A stretch of DNA of 64,000 nucleotides from Desulfobacteraceae bacterium Eth-SRB1 (GTDB lineage: Bacteria; Desulfobacterota; Desulfobacteria; Desulfobacterales; ETH-SRB1), in assembly GCA_004193555.1 (NCBI GenBank), contig RPGP01000029.1:204976-268975 (forward strand). The letters are read 5' to 3'. Both the position numbers and the translations under genes were made by a program. Shown here piece by piece: positions 37,387-45,493 of this stretch. Position 1 is the first letter of the stretch; each line of letters starts with the position of its first letter. The notes below the pieces were generated by a model that saw nothing but the letters and a program-made list of their open reading frames with translations, made no database searches and was not told the origin of the DNA.

Positions 37387-38016
37387 ATGGGAATACAGGA
37401 AAGAAAAGAACGGGAAAAGGGAAGAAGGCGCCAACAGATAATGATTGCCGCAAAAAGGGTCTTTTCTTTCAAGGGTTTTAACAAAGCAACAATGGAAGAT
37501 ATTGCCAGTGAAGCAGAATTGAGCCCTGGTACTCTTTATCTTTATTTCAAGAATAAAGATGAGCTATGCGCCTCTCTTTCTTTAAGGATACTTCAATATC
37601 TGAATATCCGGTTAAAACATGTAAGCAGCGAAAAGGGATTAGAGCCGGAACAGAGGCTGGATACATTAAAGGAGGCCATGTATGATGTCTATGAATTTGA
37701 TCCTTTAATACTGATTAATATGTTCCGTCTTCAATCGAGTGAAACCCTTAACAATTTATCACCTGAGCTTATTAAAGACATTACAGAACTGCTCAACAGT
37801 TCCCTTGGGGCAATGGCTTCAATATTTGAAGACGGGATCAATAAAGGCGTTTTTATCGACGAAAAGCCTTTAGTTCTTGCAAATGTACTATGGTCCTTAT
37901 TCTCAGGTATTGTTTTATGGGGGGAAAGTAAAAGGATAATGGATAAAGGTAAAAATAATCTTAAACTGACTCTTGAAATACCGTTTGAAATACTTTGCAG
38001 GGGAATAAGAAAGTAA
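37387..38016 (+). CDS. TetR-family transcriptional regulator
   Basis: A 209-residue regulator with an N-terminal TetR helix-turn-helix (IMIAAKRVFSFKGFNKATMEDIASEAELSPGTLYLYFKNKDEL, read in pieces; residues about 18-60) and a helical ligand-binding C-terminal part that I cannot assign. AGGAAATT precedes the ATG. It sits just upstream of acs and in the same direction, and its own leader is almost the same as that of the DUF4212-actP operon, so it may repress itself and that operon. A fatty-acyl or acyl-CoA ligand would fit, but this is only inference. A clear terminator follows. Confidence 0.85.
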   Translation: MGIQERKEREKGRRRQQIMIAAKRVFSFKGFNKATMEDIASEAELSPGTLYLYFKNKDELCASLSLRILQYLNIRLKHVSSEKGLEPEQRLDTLKEAMYDVYEFDPLILINMFRLQSSETLNNLSPELIKDITELLNSSLGAMASIFEDGINKGVFIDEKPLVLANVLWSLFSGIVLWGESKRIMDKGKNNLKLTLEIPFEILCRGIRK

Positions 38017-38044
38017 ATAATTACACATAATTATCAGAAATTAT

Positions 38045-38075
38045 AACCCTTGAATACTGTTTTTCAAGGGTTTCT
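38045..38075 (+). terminator. Rho-independent terminator after the TetR gene
   Basis: AACCCTTGAA, a loop TACTGTTT, then TTCAAGGGTT and CTT. The stem is ten base pairs with a short T-rich tail. Confidence 0.7.
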
Positions 38076-38318
38076 TAATTCTCAAGTTTCGCATCCTTAA
38101 TTGCTATTAATGTCAAGACGATGTCTGGTTAAAAATAACGTAATACTTTAGCTATTTTAAAATTAATTATGGCTTGAAGGCCGTAGCGAATATTTTTCAA
38201 AAAGCTAAAATGTTACAAAAATTTATTTTTAGCCCTTACCGTCCAACGCTTTTGAGGAACAACAGAGTACGAAACTCGATTAATAATTAACATTTTGATT
38301 TTTTTTTGGGGGGGGTAT
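38076..38318. other. AT-rich leader of acs
   Basis: No gene seen. It ends in nine T followed by eight G (38299-38315), the G-run serving as ribosome-binding site 3 bases before the acs ATG. No copy of the TetR-type promoter box was found here. Confidence 0.5.
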
Positions 38319-40352
38319 ATGTCTGACAAAGAAGTTGTAGAAACATCCGAAGCACAAATCGCAGTACACTGGAAGGAAGAGGGATATGTTTATCCTTCTG
38401 AAGAATTTATTGCCCAGGCCAACCTTACCGACAAAAGCGTGTTTGATCGGTTTGGTCTAAATAATTTTCCTGAATGTTTCACGGAATACGCTGATCTTTT
38501 ACACTGGTATAAGAGCTGGGACACAATCCTTGACACAAGCGATGCGCCTTGCTGGAAGTGGTTTGTTGGAGGAAGAATAAATGCCTGTTACAACTGTGTT
38601 GACAGGCACCTTGAGAAGAATAAAAACAAAACCGCAATACATTTTGTTCCGGAGCCTGAAAATGAGCGGGTTCAGCATATTACATACCAGGAACTTTATG
38701 TGCAGGTTAACGAGGTTGCGGCGCTTCTTCAAGATTTCGCCGGTTTAAAGGCCGGGGACACGGTGACGCTTCATCTACCGATGACGTCTGAACTTCCTAT
38801 AACGATGCTGGCCTGCGCCAGGCTTGGCGTTATTCATTGTGAAGTGTTTGGAGGGTTCAGCGGCAAAGCATGTGCTGACAGGATTGAAGATGCAAAAAGC
38901 AGGGTGTTAATCACCATTGACGGGTATTATAGAAACGGCAAACTCATTGATCACAAGCAAAATGCTGATATTGCCGTTGATCTGGCTAAAAAGGCAGGCC
39001 AGAAGGTTGATAAGGTTCTAGTATGGCAGCGTTATCCCGGCAAAAATTCCACACCGACACCGATGATTGATGGCCGTGATTATTTTATGAATGATTTGCT
39101 TAAGGATTATCGAAGAAAAAGGGTTGAGCCTGTATCAATGCCGGCTGAAGCTCCTCTGTTTCTCATGTATACAAGCGGCACAACAGGAAAACCAAAAGGG
39201 TGCCAGCACAGCACAGGCGGCTATCTTTCTTATGTGGCAGGCACATCAAAGTATATTCAGGACATTCATCCTGAAGATGTTTACTGGTGCATGGCTGATA
39301 TCGGATGGATTACCGGTCATTCATATATTGTTTACGGTCCATTGTCTCTGTGTGCTTCAACCGTTATTTATGAAGGCATTCCGACCTATCCGGATTCTGG
39401 CAGAGCCTGGAGAATAGCGGAAGAACTGGATGTCAATATATTTCATACAGCGCCTACGGTGGTGCGGGCATTAAGAAAGGTCGGCCCTGATGAGCCGGCA
39501 AAATACAACTATCACTTCAAGCATATGACCACGGTTGGAGAGCCGATAGAGCCGGAGGTCTGGCGGTGGTATCAAAAAGTAGTTGGAAAAGGTGAAGCGG
39601 TTATCGTTGACACCTGGTGGCAGACAGAGACCGGTGGTTTTCTGTGCAGTACGGTACCCGCCGTTAAACCGATGAAGCCGGGCAGCGCCGGCCCCGGTGT
39701 TCCCGGTATACATCCCATAATTTATGATGAGGAAGGGAATGAAATCAAGGCAGGGGAGGGCAGGGCAGGCAATATATGCATAAAAAACCCGTGGCCCGGT
39801 TCGTTTCAGACAATATGGGGCAATAGGCAGCGATATGTCGATACCTATTATGCGAGGTACTGTAAAGACAAAAACAGCAAGGATTGGCGTGATTGGCCGT
39901 ACCTCACAGGCGACGCCGCCATGGAAGCCGAGGATGGATACTTCAGGATATTAGGCAGGATTGACGATGTAATAAATGTTTCAGGCCACAGGCTTGGAAC
40001 AAAAGAAATTGAGTCCTCAGCTCTTACGGTTATGGAGGTAGCAGAGGCAGCCGTTGTTCCGGTTTCCGATGATATAAAGGGAGTTGTTCCTGATCTGTAT
40101 ATTTCTTTAAAACCGGGATATGAGCCAACCGTTGAACTGGCTGCAAAAATTTCAGCCGCTATTTGTGACACAATCGGCAAGATCGCGAGACCGAGAAAGG
40201 TCTGGCTTGTATCTGATATGCCGAAAACACGTTCAGGCAAGATCATGCGCAGGGTCCTTGGCGCTGTCTCAAATAAAAAGGACGTAGGTGATGTGTCTAC
40301 GCTGGCCAACCCTGCAATTGTTGATGAGATTCAGAAAATGGTTTCAGGCTAA
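38319..40352 (+). CDS. acs: Acetyl-CoA synthetase (AMP-forming)
   Basis: A 677-residue ANL-superfamily enzyme that activates acetate through acetyl-AMP. Seen are the P-loop-like YTSGTTGKPKGCQHS, the propionate/acetate-site WWQTETGGF, the GRIDDVINVSGHRLGTKEIE hinge and, near residue 640, PKTRSGKIMRR whose lysine is the regulatory acetylation site in the family. I start at the ATG at 38319 after a run of eight G; the TTG eight codons earlier lies in the T-run. The next genes encode the DUF4212-ActP acetate permease, so uptake and activation are linked. Propionyl-CoA synthetase is a less likely alternative. Confidence 0.93.
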   Translation: MSDKEVVETSEAQIAVHWKEEGYVYPSEEFIAQANLTDKSVFDRFGLNNFPECFTEYADLLHWYKSWDTILDTSDAPCWKWFVGGRINACYNCVDRHLEKNKNKTAIHFVPEPENERVQHITYQELYVQVNEVAALLQDFAGLKAGDTVTLHLPMTSELPITMLACARLGVIHCEVFGGFSGKACADRIEDAKSRVLITIDGYYRNGKLIDHKQNADIAVDLAKKAGQKVDKVLVWQRYPGKNSTPTPMIDGRDYFMNDLLKDYRRKRVEPVSMPAEAPLFLMYTSGTTGKPKGCQHSTGGYLSYVAGTSKYIQDIHPEDVYWCMADIGWITGHSYIVYGPLSLCASTVIYEGIPTYPDSGRAWRIAEELDVNIFHTAPTVVRALRKVGPDEPAKYNYHFKHMTTVGEPIEPEVWRWYQKVVGKGEAVIVDTWWQTETGGFLCSTVPAVKPMKPGSAGPGVPGIHPIIYDEEGNEIKAGEGRAGNICIKNPWPGSFQTIWGNRQRYVDTYYARYCKDKNSKDWRDWPYLTGDAAMEAEDGYFRILGRIDDVINVSGHRLGTKEIESSALTVMEVAEAAVVPVSDDIKGVVPDLYISLKPGYEPTVELAAKISAAICDTIGKIARPRKVWLVSDMPKTRSGKIMRRVLGAVSNKKDVGDVSTLANPAIVDEIQKMVSG

Positions 40353-40405
40353 CGGAAGAAAAGTTTTGATTTTGAAACTTTTGAGAACCCTCCTTTTTTC
40401 CAATT

Positions 40406-40430
40406 AGCGCTAAAGCTTCAGCGCTCTTTT
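40406..40430 (+). terminator. Terminator-like hairpin 1 after acs
   Basis: AGCGCT-AAAGCTTC-AGCGCT followed by CTTTTC. Short stem with a weak T-run; the stronger hairpin follows at once. Confidence 0.5.
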
Positions 40431-40432
40431 CG

Positions 40433-40462
40433 AAACCCCGCCACGGCGGGGTTCTTCTTTAT
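40433..40462 (+). terminator. Terminator hairpin 2 after acs
   Basis: AACCCCGCC-ACGG? the stem is AACCCCGCC facing GGCGGGGTT around the tetranucleotide centre at about 40442-40445, followed by CTTCTTT. GC-rich stem with a T-rich tail, so a likely stop for acs transcripts, leaving DUF4212-actP to its own promoter. Confidence 0.7.
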
Positions 40463-40522
40463 ATTCTATTACGCTGATCTGCATTTTACAATATATCATC
40501 ATAAAAAATATAATAATCTTTA

Positions 40523-40596
40523 AAAAATGAATATTTTTTGTTGACTAAACATAAAATATCAATTATAAGCCATGTTAACAACTAAATCCCATTCAG
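40523..40596 (+). promoter_or_regulatory. Promoter/operator box of DUF4212-actP, shared with the TetR gene
   Basis: TTGACT (40541-40546), 16 bases, TTATAA (40563-40568), then TTAAC and ATTCAG. It aligns along its full length with 37309-37380 in front of the TetR gene, including the AATATTTT preceding TTGACT. See that entry for the comparison. Confidence 0.65.
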
Positions 40597-40635
40597 TGTA
40601 TTGTGGAAAATAAAATTTTAAGGGGGGGGGAAGGC

Positions 40636-40890
40636 ATGGATAAAGGAAAAATGGCAAAATACTGGAAAAAGAACCTTTCAGTGATGGTGTTCCTGCTCAG
40701 CATTTGGGCGCTGGTTTCATACGTTTTTGGGATTTTGCTTGTCAACCAGCTAAACCAGATAAAGATAGGCGGTTTTCCGCTTGGCTTCTGGTTTGCGCAA
40801 CAGGGCTCTATTTACGTCTTCGTAGTACTGATTTTTGTCTACTGCATTTACATGGCAAAGCTCGACAAAAAATTTGATGTTCATGAATAA
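40636..40890 (+). CDS. DUF4212 small membrane protein, partner of the acetate symporter
   Basis: An 84-residue protein with two membrane helices (about residues 14-36 and 50-74) and the conserved-looking centre GFPLGFWFAQQGSIYVFVVLIF, read in pieces. Proteins of this family are encoded directly before ActP-type sodium:solute symporters and are thought to be their small subunit. The ATG at 40636 is preceded by nine G and AAGG; an earlier in-frame ATG would include the G-run and is unlikely. The symporter gene starts 111 bases later, after a GGCTGTTA-word palindrome that interrupts the pair. Confidence 0.85.
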   Translation: MDKGKMAKYWKKNLSVMVFLLSIWALVSYVFGILLVNQLNQIKIGGFPLGFWFAQQGSIYVFVVLIFVYCIYMAKLDKKFDVHE

Positions 40891-40910
40891 TAGTAAGTAT
40901 TTAGGTAAAT

Positions 40911-40980
40911 AGACTGAAGGCTTTTAGGCTGAAGGGTCTTTTCCCTAACAGCCTAACGACCTACAGCCTAAACAACCTAA
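40911..40980. repeat. GGCTGTTA-word inverted repeat between DUF4212 and actP
   Basis: Left arm GACTGAAGGCTTTTAGGCTG (40912-40931) and right arm 40943-40980 (CCTAACAGCCTAACGACC then TACAGCCTAAACAACC), a short-armed member of the family at 5003-5189. It lies between two genes that should be co-transcribed. Confidence 0.8.
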
Positions 40981-41001
40981 CTTGAAAGGGGGGAGTTAAA
41001 A

Positions 41002-42774
41002 TTGTCAATTCTTACATGGACTTATATAATGGTTGGAATTACTTTTAGTATCTATATAGGCATAGCATGGACATCAAGGGTTAAAGATACTAAGGGTTTT
41101 TATGTTGCCGGCGGAAGCGTGCCGCCCTTGGCAAACGGGATGGCTACAGCCGCAGACTGGATGAGCGCTGCATCCTTCATATCTATGGCAGGTCTTATTT
41201 CATTTATGGGATATACCGGCTGCATTTATCTTATGGGTTGGACAGGAGGATATGTTCTTCTTGCCCTTCTTCTTGCCCCTTACCTTAGAAAATTTGGGAA
41301 ATATACGGTTCCTGACTTTGTTGGTGACCGTTACTATTCCAACACGGCAAGGGCTGTTGCGCTTATCTGCGCTATCTTTGTTTCCTTTACTTATGTCGCA
41401 GGCCAGATGCGCGGTGTGGGAATAGTATTCAGCCGTTTTTTAGAGGTTGACGTGAACACGGGGGTTATAATCGGTATGGCAATAGTATTTTTGTATGCCG
41501 GTCTTGGGGGCATGAAAGGTATTACCTGGACGCAGGTCGCTCAATATTCCATACTGATTGTTGCCTATTTGATTCCTGCTATTGCGATTTCATTTAAGAT
41601 AACAGGACACTTCATACCTCAACTTGGATTTGGCAGCACCATAGCTCATGGAACAAATGCGGGCGTGTATCTTCTTGATGTTCTTGACAAGCTTAATACG
41701 GATCTCGGCTTCGCGGCATTTACGTCTGCATTTGGCCAGGGCAACAAGTCGATGATCGATGTTTTTTGCATTACACTTGCTCTGATGGTAGGAACTGCCG
41801 GTCTTCCACATGTTATTGTCCGGTTTTATACGGTTCCATCTGTCAAGGCCGCAAGACTGAGCGCGGGCTTTGCGCTTATGTTTATAGCCATATTATACAC
41901 GACTGCTCCATCAGTGGCGAGTTTTGCCCGTTATAATATGATCGACACCTTAAACCACAAGGAATACAAAACAGCTCCGACATGGCTTAAAAACTGGGAA
42001 AATACGGGGCTTGTCGCATGGGTGGATAAAAACGATGACGGCATTATACACTACTCAGCAGGCAAGCCGTTTGCAGGCAAACCTAAGTTTACAAAAATTA
42101 CGGGGGATAACGGAGAAAGGCTTGTTTCCAACAACTTGACATCAAACGCTAATGAGCTTTATGTTGACAGAGATATCATCGTCCTGGCGAACCCGGAGAT
42201 TGCCAATCTTCCTGCATGGGTTATTGCCCTGGTTGCTGCCGGAGGTCTGGCCGCTGCATTGTCAACAGCATCGGGTCTGCTTCTCGTAATATCATCCTCT
42301 ATTTCTCATGATTTGTACTTTAGAATGATAAATCCGCAAGCTACTGAAAAACAGCGTCTGTTTTTAGGACGCGTAATGATAGGTGTTGCTGTTTGTATTG
42401 CAGGATATTTCGGCATTCATCCGCCTGGATTTGTTGCGCAGGTTGTAGCGTTTGCCTTTGGGTTAGCCGCTTCCAGTTTTTTCCCCATTATTATTCTGGG
42501 TATCTTCAACAAGAAGACTACAAAAGAAGGGGCTATTACCGGAATGGTTTGCGGAATTATATTTACAATGATTTATATTATTCAGATAAAATTCTTTGGC
42601 GTGAAACCATGGTTTTTTGGAATAAGCGCAGAGGGAATCGGAACAATAGGCATGCTGATAAATTTTGCGCTCACATTAATTGTTTCGAAGTTTACTCCTG
42701 AACCGCCTCAGAAAGTCCAGGATATGGTGGAAAGTATCCGGTATCCAAGAGGCGCTGGAGAGGCGACACATTAA
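41002..42774 (+). CDS. actP: Cation/acetate symporter (SSS family)
   Basis: A 590-residue sodium:solute symporter, ActP type, importing acetate and similar short monocarboxylates. About 13 membrane helices are seen; family marks are YVAGGSVPPLANGMATAADWMSAASF (read in pieces), GLGGMKGITWTQVAQY and LAAALSTASGLLLVISSS. The start is a TTG at 41002 behind GGGGGGAG; the DUF4212 gene precedes it. A polar insert of about 90 residues (about 318-400, containing a DKNDDGIIHYS segment like an EF-hand loop) interrupts the helices and is longer than in enterobacterial ActP. The operon ends in a strong terminator. Confidence 0.9.
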   Translation: MSILTWTYIMVGITFSIYIGIAWTSRVKDTKGFYVAGGSVPPLANGMATAADWMSAASFISMAGLISFMGYTGCIYLMGWTGGYVLLALLLAPYLRKFGKYTVPDFVGDRYYSNTARAVALICAIFVSFTYVAGQMRGVGIVFSRFLEVDVNTGVIIGMAIVFLYAGLGGMKGITWTQVAQYSILIVAYLIPAIAISFKITGHFIPQLGFGSTIAHGTNAGVYLLDVLDKLNTDLGFAAFTSAFGQGNKSMIDVFCITLALMVGTAGLPHVIVRFYTVPSVKAARLSAGFALMFIAILYTTAPSVASFARYNMIDTLNHKEYKTAPTWLKNWENTGLVAWVDKNDDGIIHYSAGKPFAGKPKFTKITGDNGERLVSNNLTSNANELYVDRDIIVLANPEIANLPAWVIALVAAGGLAAALSTASGLLLVISSSISHDLYFRMINPQATEKQRLFLGRVMIGVAVCIAGYFGIHPPGFVAQVVAFAFGLAASSFFPIIILGIFNKKTTKEGAITGMVCGIIFTMIYIIQIKFFGVKPWFFGISAEGIGTIGMLINFALTLIVSKFTPEPPQKVQDMVESIRYPRGAGEATH

Positions 42775-42810
42775 AGAAAGTTACAAGTGAGCTAAAGTAA
42801 CTAAAATTAA

Positions 42811-42840
42811 GGAAGGAGCCTGTCGCTCCTTCCTTTTTTT
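42811..42840 (+). terminator. Strong rho-independent terminator after actP
   Basis: GGAAGGAGC-CTGTC-GCTCCTTCC followed by seven T. The complementary A-run on the other side is absent, though CTAAAATTAA precedes it. A CTAAAGT-type repeat word lies immediately before. Confidence 0.9.
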
Positions 42841-42872
42841 GTGATATTTTACATTGCTTCTCGTTCCCATAT

Positions 42873-43355
42873 TTACCATTCCTTTCCGCTCTTTGGAAAA
42901 AGCTTAAGGTAGAGAAATCCGGATAATGCCATAAGGGGAACCGCCTGGATAAGACCGATCAGTGAACGGTTTTCAGGTCGAAGAAGGGAAATGGCGTATA
43001 AGATAAATAAAAATATGTAACCCAGCCGATTAAACCTGTATATAAGCCATATAAGGTATATATTTACTCCCGGCACTACAAAGCTCCATATAGCGACAAT
43101 CAAATTATCAATACCTGCGTCTTCAATAGATGCGATTATTATTCCGGCCTTGTAAAAGGTCACTGCCGTAAGAATTGCCACAAGCAAAAGGTTCAATGCG
43201 TAGTATGATTCCTTTTTGGAAAGATCAACATGATTACGCAGAAATCTCTCGAACTTTTCTTCATCCATCTCCTTTGACAGGATCCTGTATATCTCTTTCT
43301 TTGTTTTTCCTTGTTCAGAGAAAATTATAATTCTTTCTTCTATTTTATTTCCCAT
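42873..43355 (-). CDS. Hypothetical membrane protein with four helices
   Basis: A 160-residue protein I do not recognise. The N-terminal third is soluble and charged (KIEERIIIFSEQGKTKKEIY), followed by four hydrophobic segments at about residues 52-72, 80-103, 108-126 and 135-152. I start at the ATG at 43355; the TTG at 43367 would overlap the upstream DUF294 gene by eight bases. It lies directly after that gene, so both are one leftward operon and the membrane protein may be a partner or anchor for the signalling protein. It converges with actP across the terminator. Confidence 0.65.
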   Translation of the reverse strand: MGNKIEERIIIFSEQGKTKKEIYRILSKEMDEEKFERFLRNHVDLSKKESYYALNLLLVAILTAVTFYKAGIIIASIEDAGIDNLIVAIWSFVVPGVNIYLIWLIYRFNRLGYIFLFILYAISLLRPENRSLIGLIQAVPLMALSGFLYLKLFPKSGKEW

Positions 43356-43359
43356 ATAT

Positions 43360-45288
43360 TTAACCAAGATTCAGGTGATAGCTATTTTCAATATAAGACT
43401 GTATCTCGCCAATGAGCAGAAAAGCTTTTTTGAGAGTATGTCTCTCAATATCTGTAAGCTCAGAAGGATTAATGTAATTATCCGGCTCCTGGCCATGTTT
43501 TATCATATTGAGTTGATTCACAAGACGCAACCTCATTTGGAATTCGTAAGATTCCCTTATCCTTGCAGCAAAGTCGTCGGATATAATATTTTGTTCCTTT
43601 AGAGATTCTATTCTTTCAAGAGTATTGGTCGCCGCTATTCCATGATCAAGGGAGACAAGTCTGGCTAAATCCACAAAAGGAACCATGCCTTTTGTCTTAA
43701 GATCAATATGTCCCTTATGTTTACCGGTTTTTTCCGTAATTAACTTTTTAAACATGGAAATTGGCGGCTTTGCCGTCATACAGTCTCGTGCCAGATGGTG
43801 GATAAAGATCTTTTCATGTAGTCCTTTTTTGGTCAAATGCTTTCGCAATTTGTGAGCTAACTCTATCTTGCCAAATGCGGGCCTAAAGTCAAAAAATATG
43901 GTGGAGTGCAAAACCTGCTTTGGATCAGGAGAAAATACCCAGTGGTCAAAAAGGCTTTTCCAACCGGAAAAAGGCAGGTTCCACTTGGGGTTTGAAGCCA
44001 TTATATCTCCTTTGCACAGGGTATAACCGCATGCAGCAAGGTGGCCCACAGCCTTTTTTGCAAATTTCAGGAAATATTCACGGGCTTTATCTTCCTGATT
44101 TTCGCTGTCAGGATCTTCAAATATAATTGCATTATCCTGATCGGTTGAAAATGTTTGCTCTTTCCTCCCTTCACTTCCCATTACCATCCAGCAGAATGGC
44201 ACAGGCGGAGATCCCATCTCTTCTATCAGCAAGGTCAGAATGCGGTCTAAAATCTGGTCATTGAGCACGGTAATCATACGGGTAATATTGTTTGCCTTAG
44301 CGCCATCCCGGATAAAGGTTCTTACAACACCCTGAATTTTCTTTGGAAGGGCATATAGATTGTTGATTTTTCTTTGATCTGTAATTTCTCTGAACAACAC
44401 AATAGGTGAGTTTCCTTGAAGAAGGAGTATATCATGGGCCGTAACAACACCTATAATATCTCCCTGCCGTTCAACTGCAAGGTGATGAATGCGGTTTTTC
44501 AGCATATAAATAAGGGCGTCAAAGCAGACAGATTGAGAAGAAATGGTTTTTACCGGAAACTCCATGATCGATTTGACAGGTTCATCAGAGTTGAGCCCTT
44601 TTGCAAGCAGCTTTGTCCTGAGGTCTTTATCTGTAATTATTCCCCGCACATTTCCGTCACTGTCCTTTATTAGTAGAGAACCTATCCGATGTTTGGACAT
44701 TTTTTGTGATACTGACCTGACTGTATCATCCGGCAAACATGTATGGAGCTTTCCTTTTATAATCCCGGCAACATCCTGGCTGAAAAGACAAAGGGAGCTT
44801 TCTGCTTTTGGAACATCCTTTTTTTTGCGCAGCTCGCTATAGGCGGCATGAATATATTTTTCGCAAAAACTCTTCAGGTAAAATGCAGCAAACCATGTAT
44901 GTGTATTGATTAGTTCCTGAAAGTATGATTTTGGAATAAGAATGCAATTAGTATTTTCAACAGCCTCCACATTTAAGTTGGCCTTTGTTTCCATTATAAT
45001 GCCAAGGGCGCCAAAATAATCACCGGCGCTCCTGTATTCCTTAAGTATTATTATATTCTCTTCATCTTTAAGATACAGCTTCACTCCGCCGCTTACAATC
45101 AGGTGAAGATCATCGATATCTGTCCTGTCCTGGCTAAATATCAGAGTTCCCTTGGGATATAATTTAACCCTTAAATTTTGTAACAGCCTGTTAATATCCT
45201 GACCGGAAAGATCGTTAAATGGGGGAATGTTTTTTAAAAAATCAACTTCTACTTTTAAATTTTTTTCTTGTATGTTATTATTTTTCAT
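43360..45288 (-). CDS. cNMP-binding / CBS-pair / DUF294 nucleotidyltransferase-like signalling protein A
   Basis: A 642-residue cytoplasmic protein. Domains in order: cyclic-nucleotide-binding fold (about residues 15-135), two CBS motifs (about 175-300; IGSLLIKDSDG, GIITDKDLR, HHLAVERQGDIIGVVTAHD), a DUF294 nucleotidyltransferase-like domain whose signature is GSEGRKEQTFSTDQDNAII (about 368-386, with the catalytic-type Asp pair) and the DUF294 C-terminal helical domain. The family resembles GlnD-type uridylyltransferases in this signature, but its substrate is unknown. It is found in many genomes beside acetate permease genes. A paralogue with the same layout is at 50191-52149, beyond the second symporter. 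Confidence 0.9.
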   Translation of the reverse strand: MKNNNIQEKNLKVEVDFLKNIPPFNDLSGQDINRLLQNLRVKLYPKGTLIFSQDRTDIDDLHLIVSGGVKLYLKDEENIIILKEYRSAGDYFGALGIIMETKANLNVEAVENTNCILIPKSYFQELINTHTWFAAFYLKSFCEKYIHAAYSELRKKKDVPKAESSLCLFSQDVAGIIKGKLHTCLPDDTVRSVSQKMSKHRIGSLLIKDSDGNVRGIITDKDLRTKLLAKGLNSDEPVKSIMEFPVKTISSQSVCFDALIYMLKNRIHHLAVERQGDIIGVVTAHDILLLQGNSPIVLFREITDQRKINNLYALPKKIQGVVRTFIRDGAKANNITRMITVLNDQILDRILTLLIEEMGSPPVPFCWMVMGSEGRKEQTFSTDQDNAIIFEDPDSENQEDKAREYFLKFAKKAVGHLAACGYTLCKGDIMASNPKWNLPFSGWKSLFDHWVFSPDPKQVLHSTIFFDFRPAFGKIELAHKLRKHLTKKGLHEKIFIHHLARDCMTAKPPISMFKKLITEKTGKHKGHIDLKTKGMVPFVDLARLVSLDHGIAATNTLERIESLKEQNIISDDFAARIRESYEFQMRLRLVNQLNMIKHGQEPDNYINPSELTDIERHTLKKAFLLIGEIQSYIENSYHLNLG

Positions 45289-45359
45289 AAAAATTATATA
45301 ACATTAAACAGCGTTTCTTCGCAACTTTAAGTTTGCTGGCGTTGTAAAAAGTATAATTT

Positions 45360-45442
45360 ACCACAGAGCGCACAGAGAACACAGAGATAAAACTATCTGT
45401 GATTGCATGATATTTTCTGTGATCTCCGTGGGCTCTGTGGTG
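45360..45442. repeat. CACAGAG-word inverted repeat between divergent genes
   Basis: Left arm CCACAGAGCGCACAGAGAAC (45361-45380) with ACAGAG following; right arm about 45411-45442 (CTGTGATCTCCGTGGGCTCT then GTGGTG). Same family as 20335-20418. It lies between the divergent DUF294 gene and second symporter gene. GTAAAAAGT, the loop word of another repeat type, is just upstream at 45344-45352. Confidence 0.85.
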
Positions 45443-45493
45443 AAAAACCGACTTTTTTGCTTTAACTGTTTGATAAATATTTTGGAGGAATAA

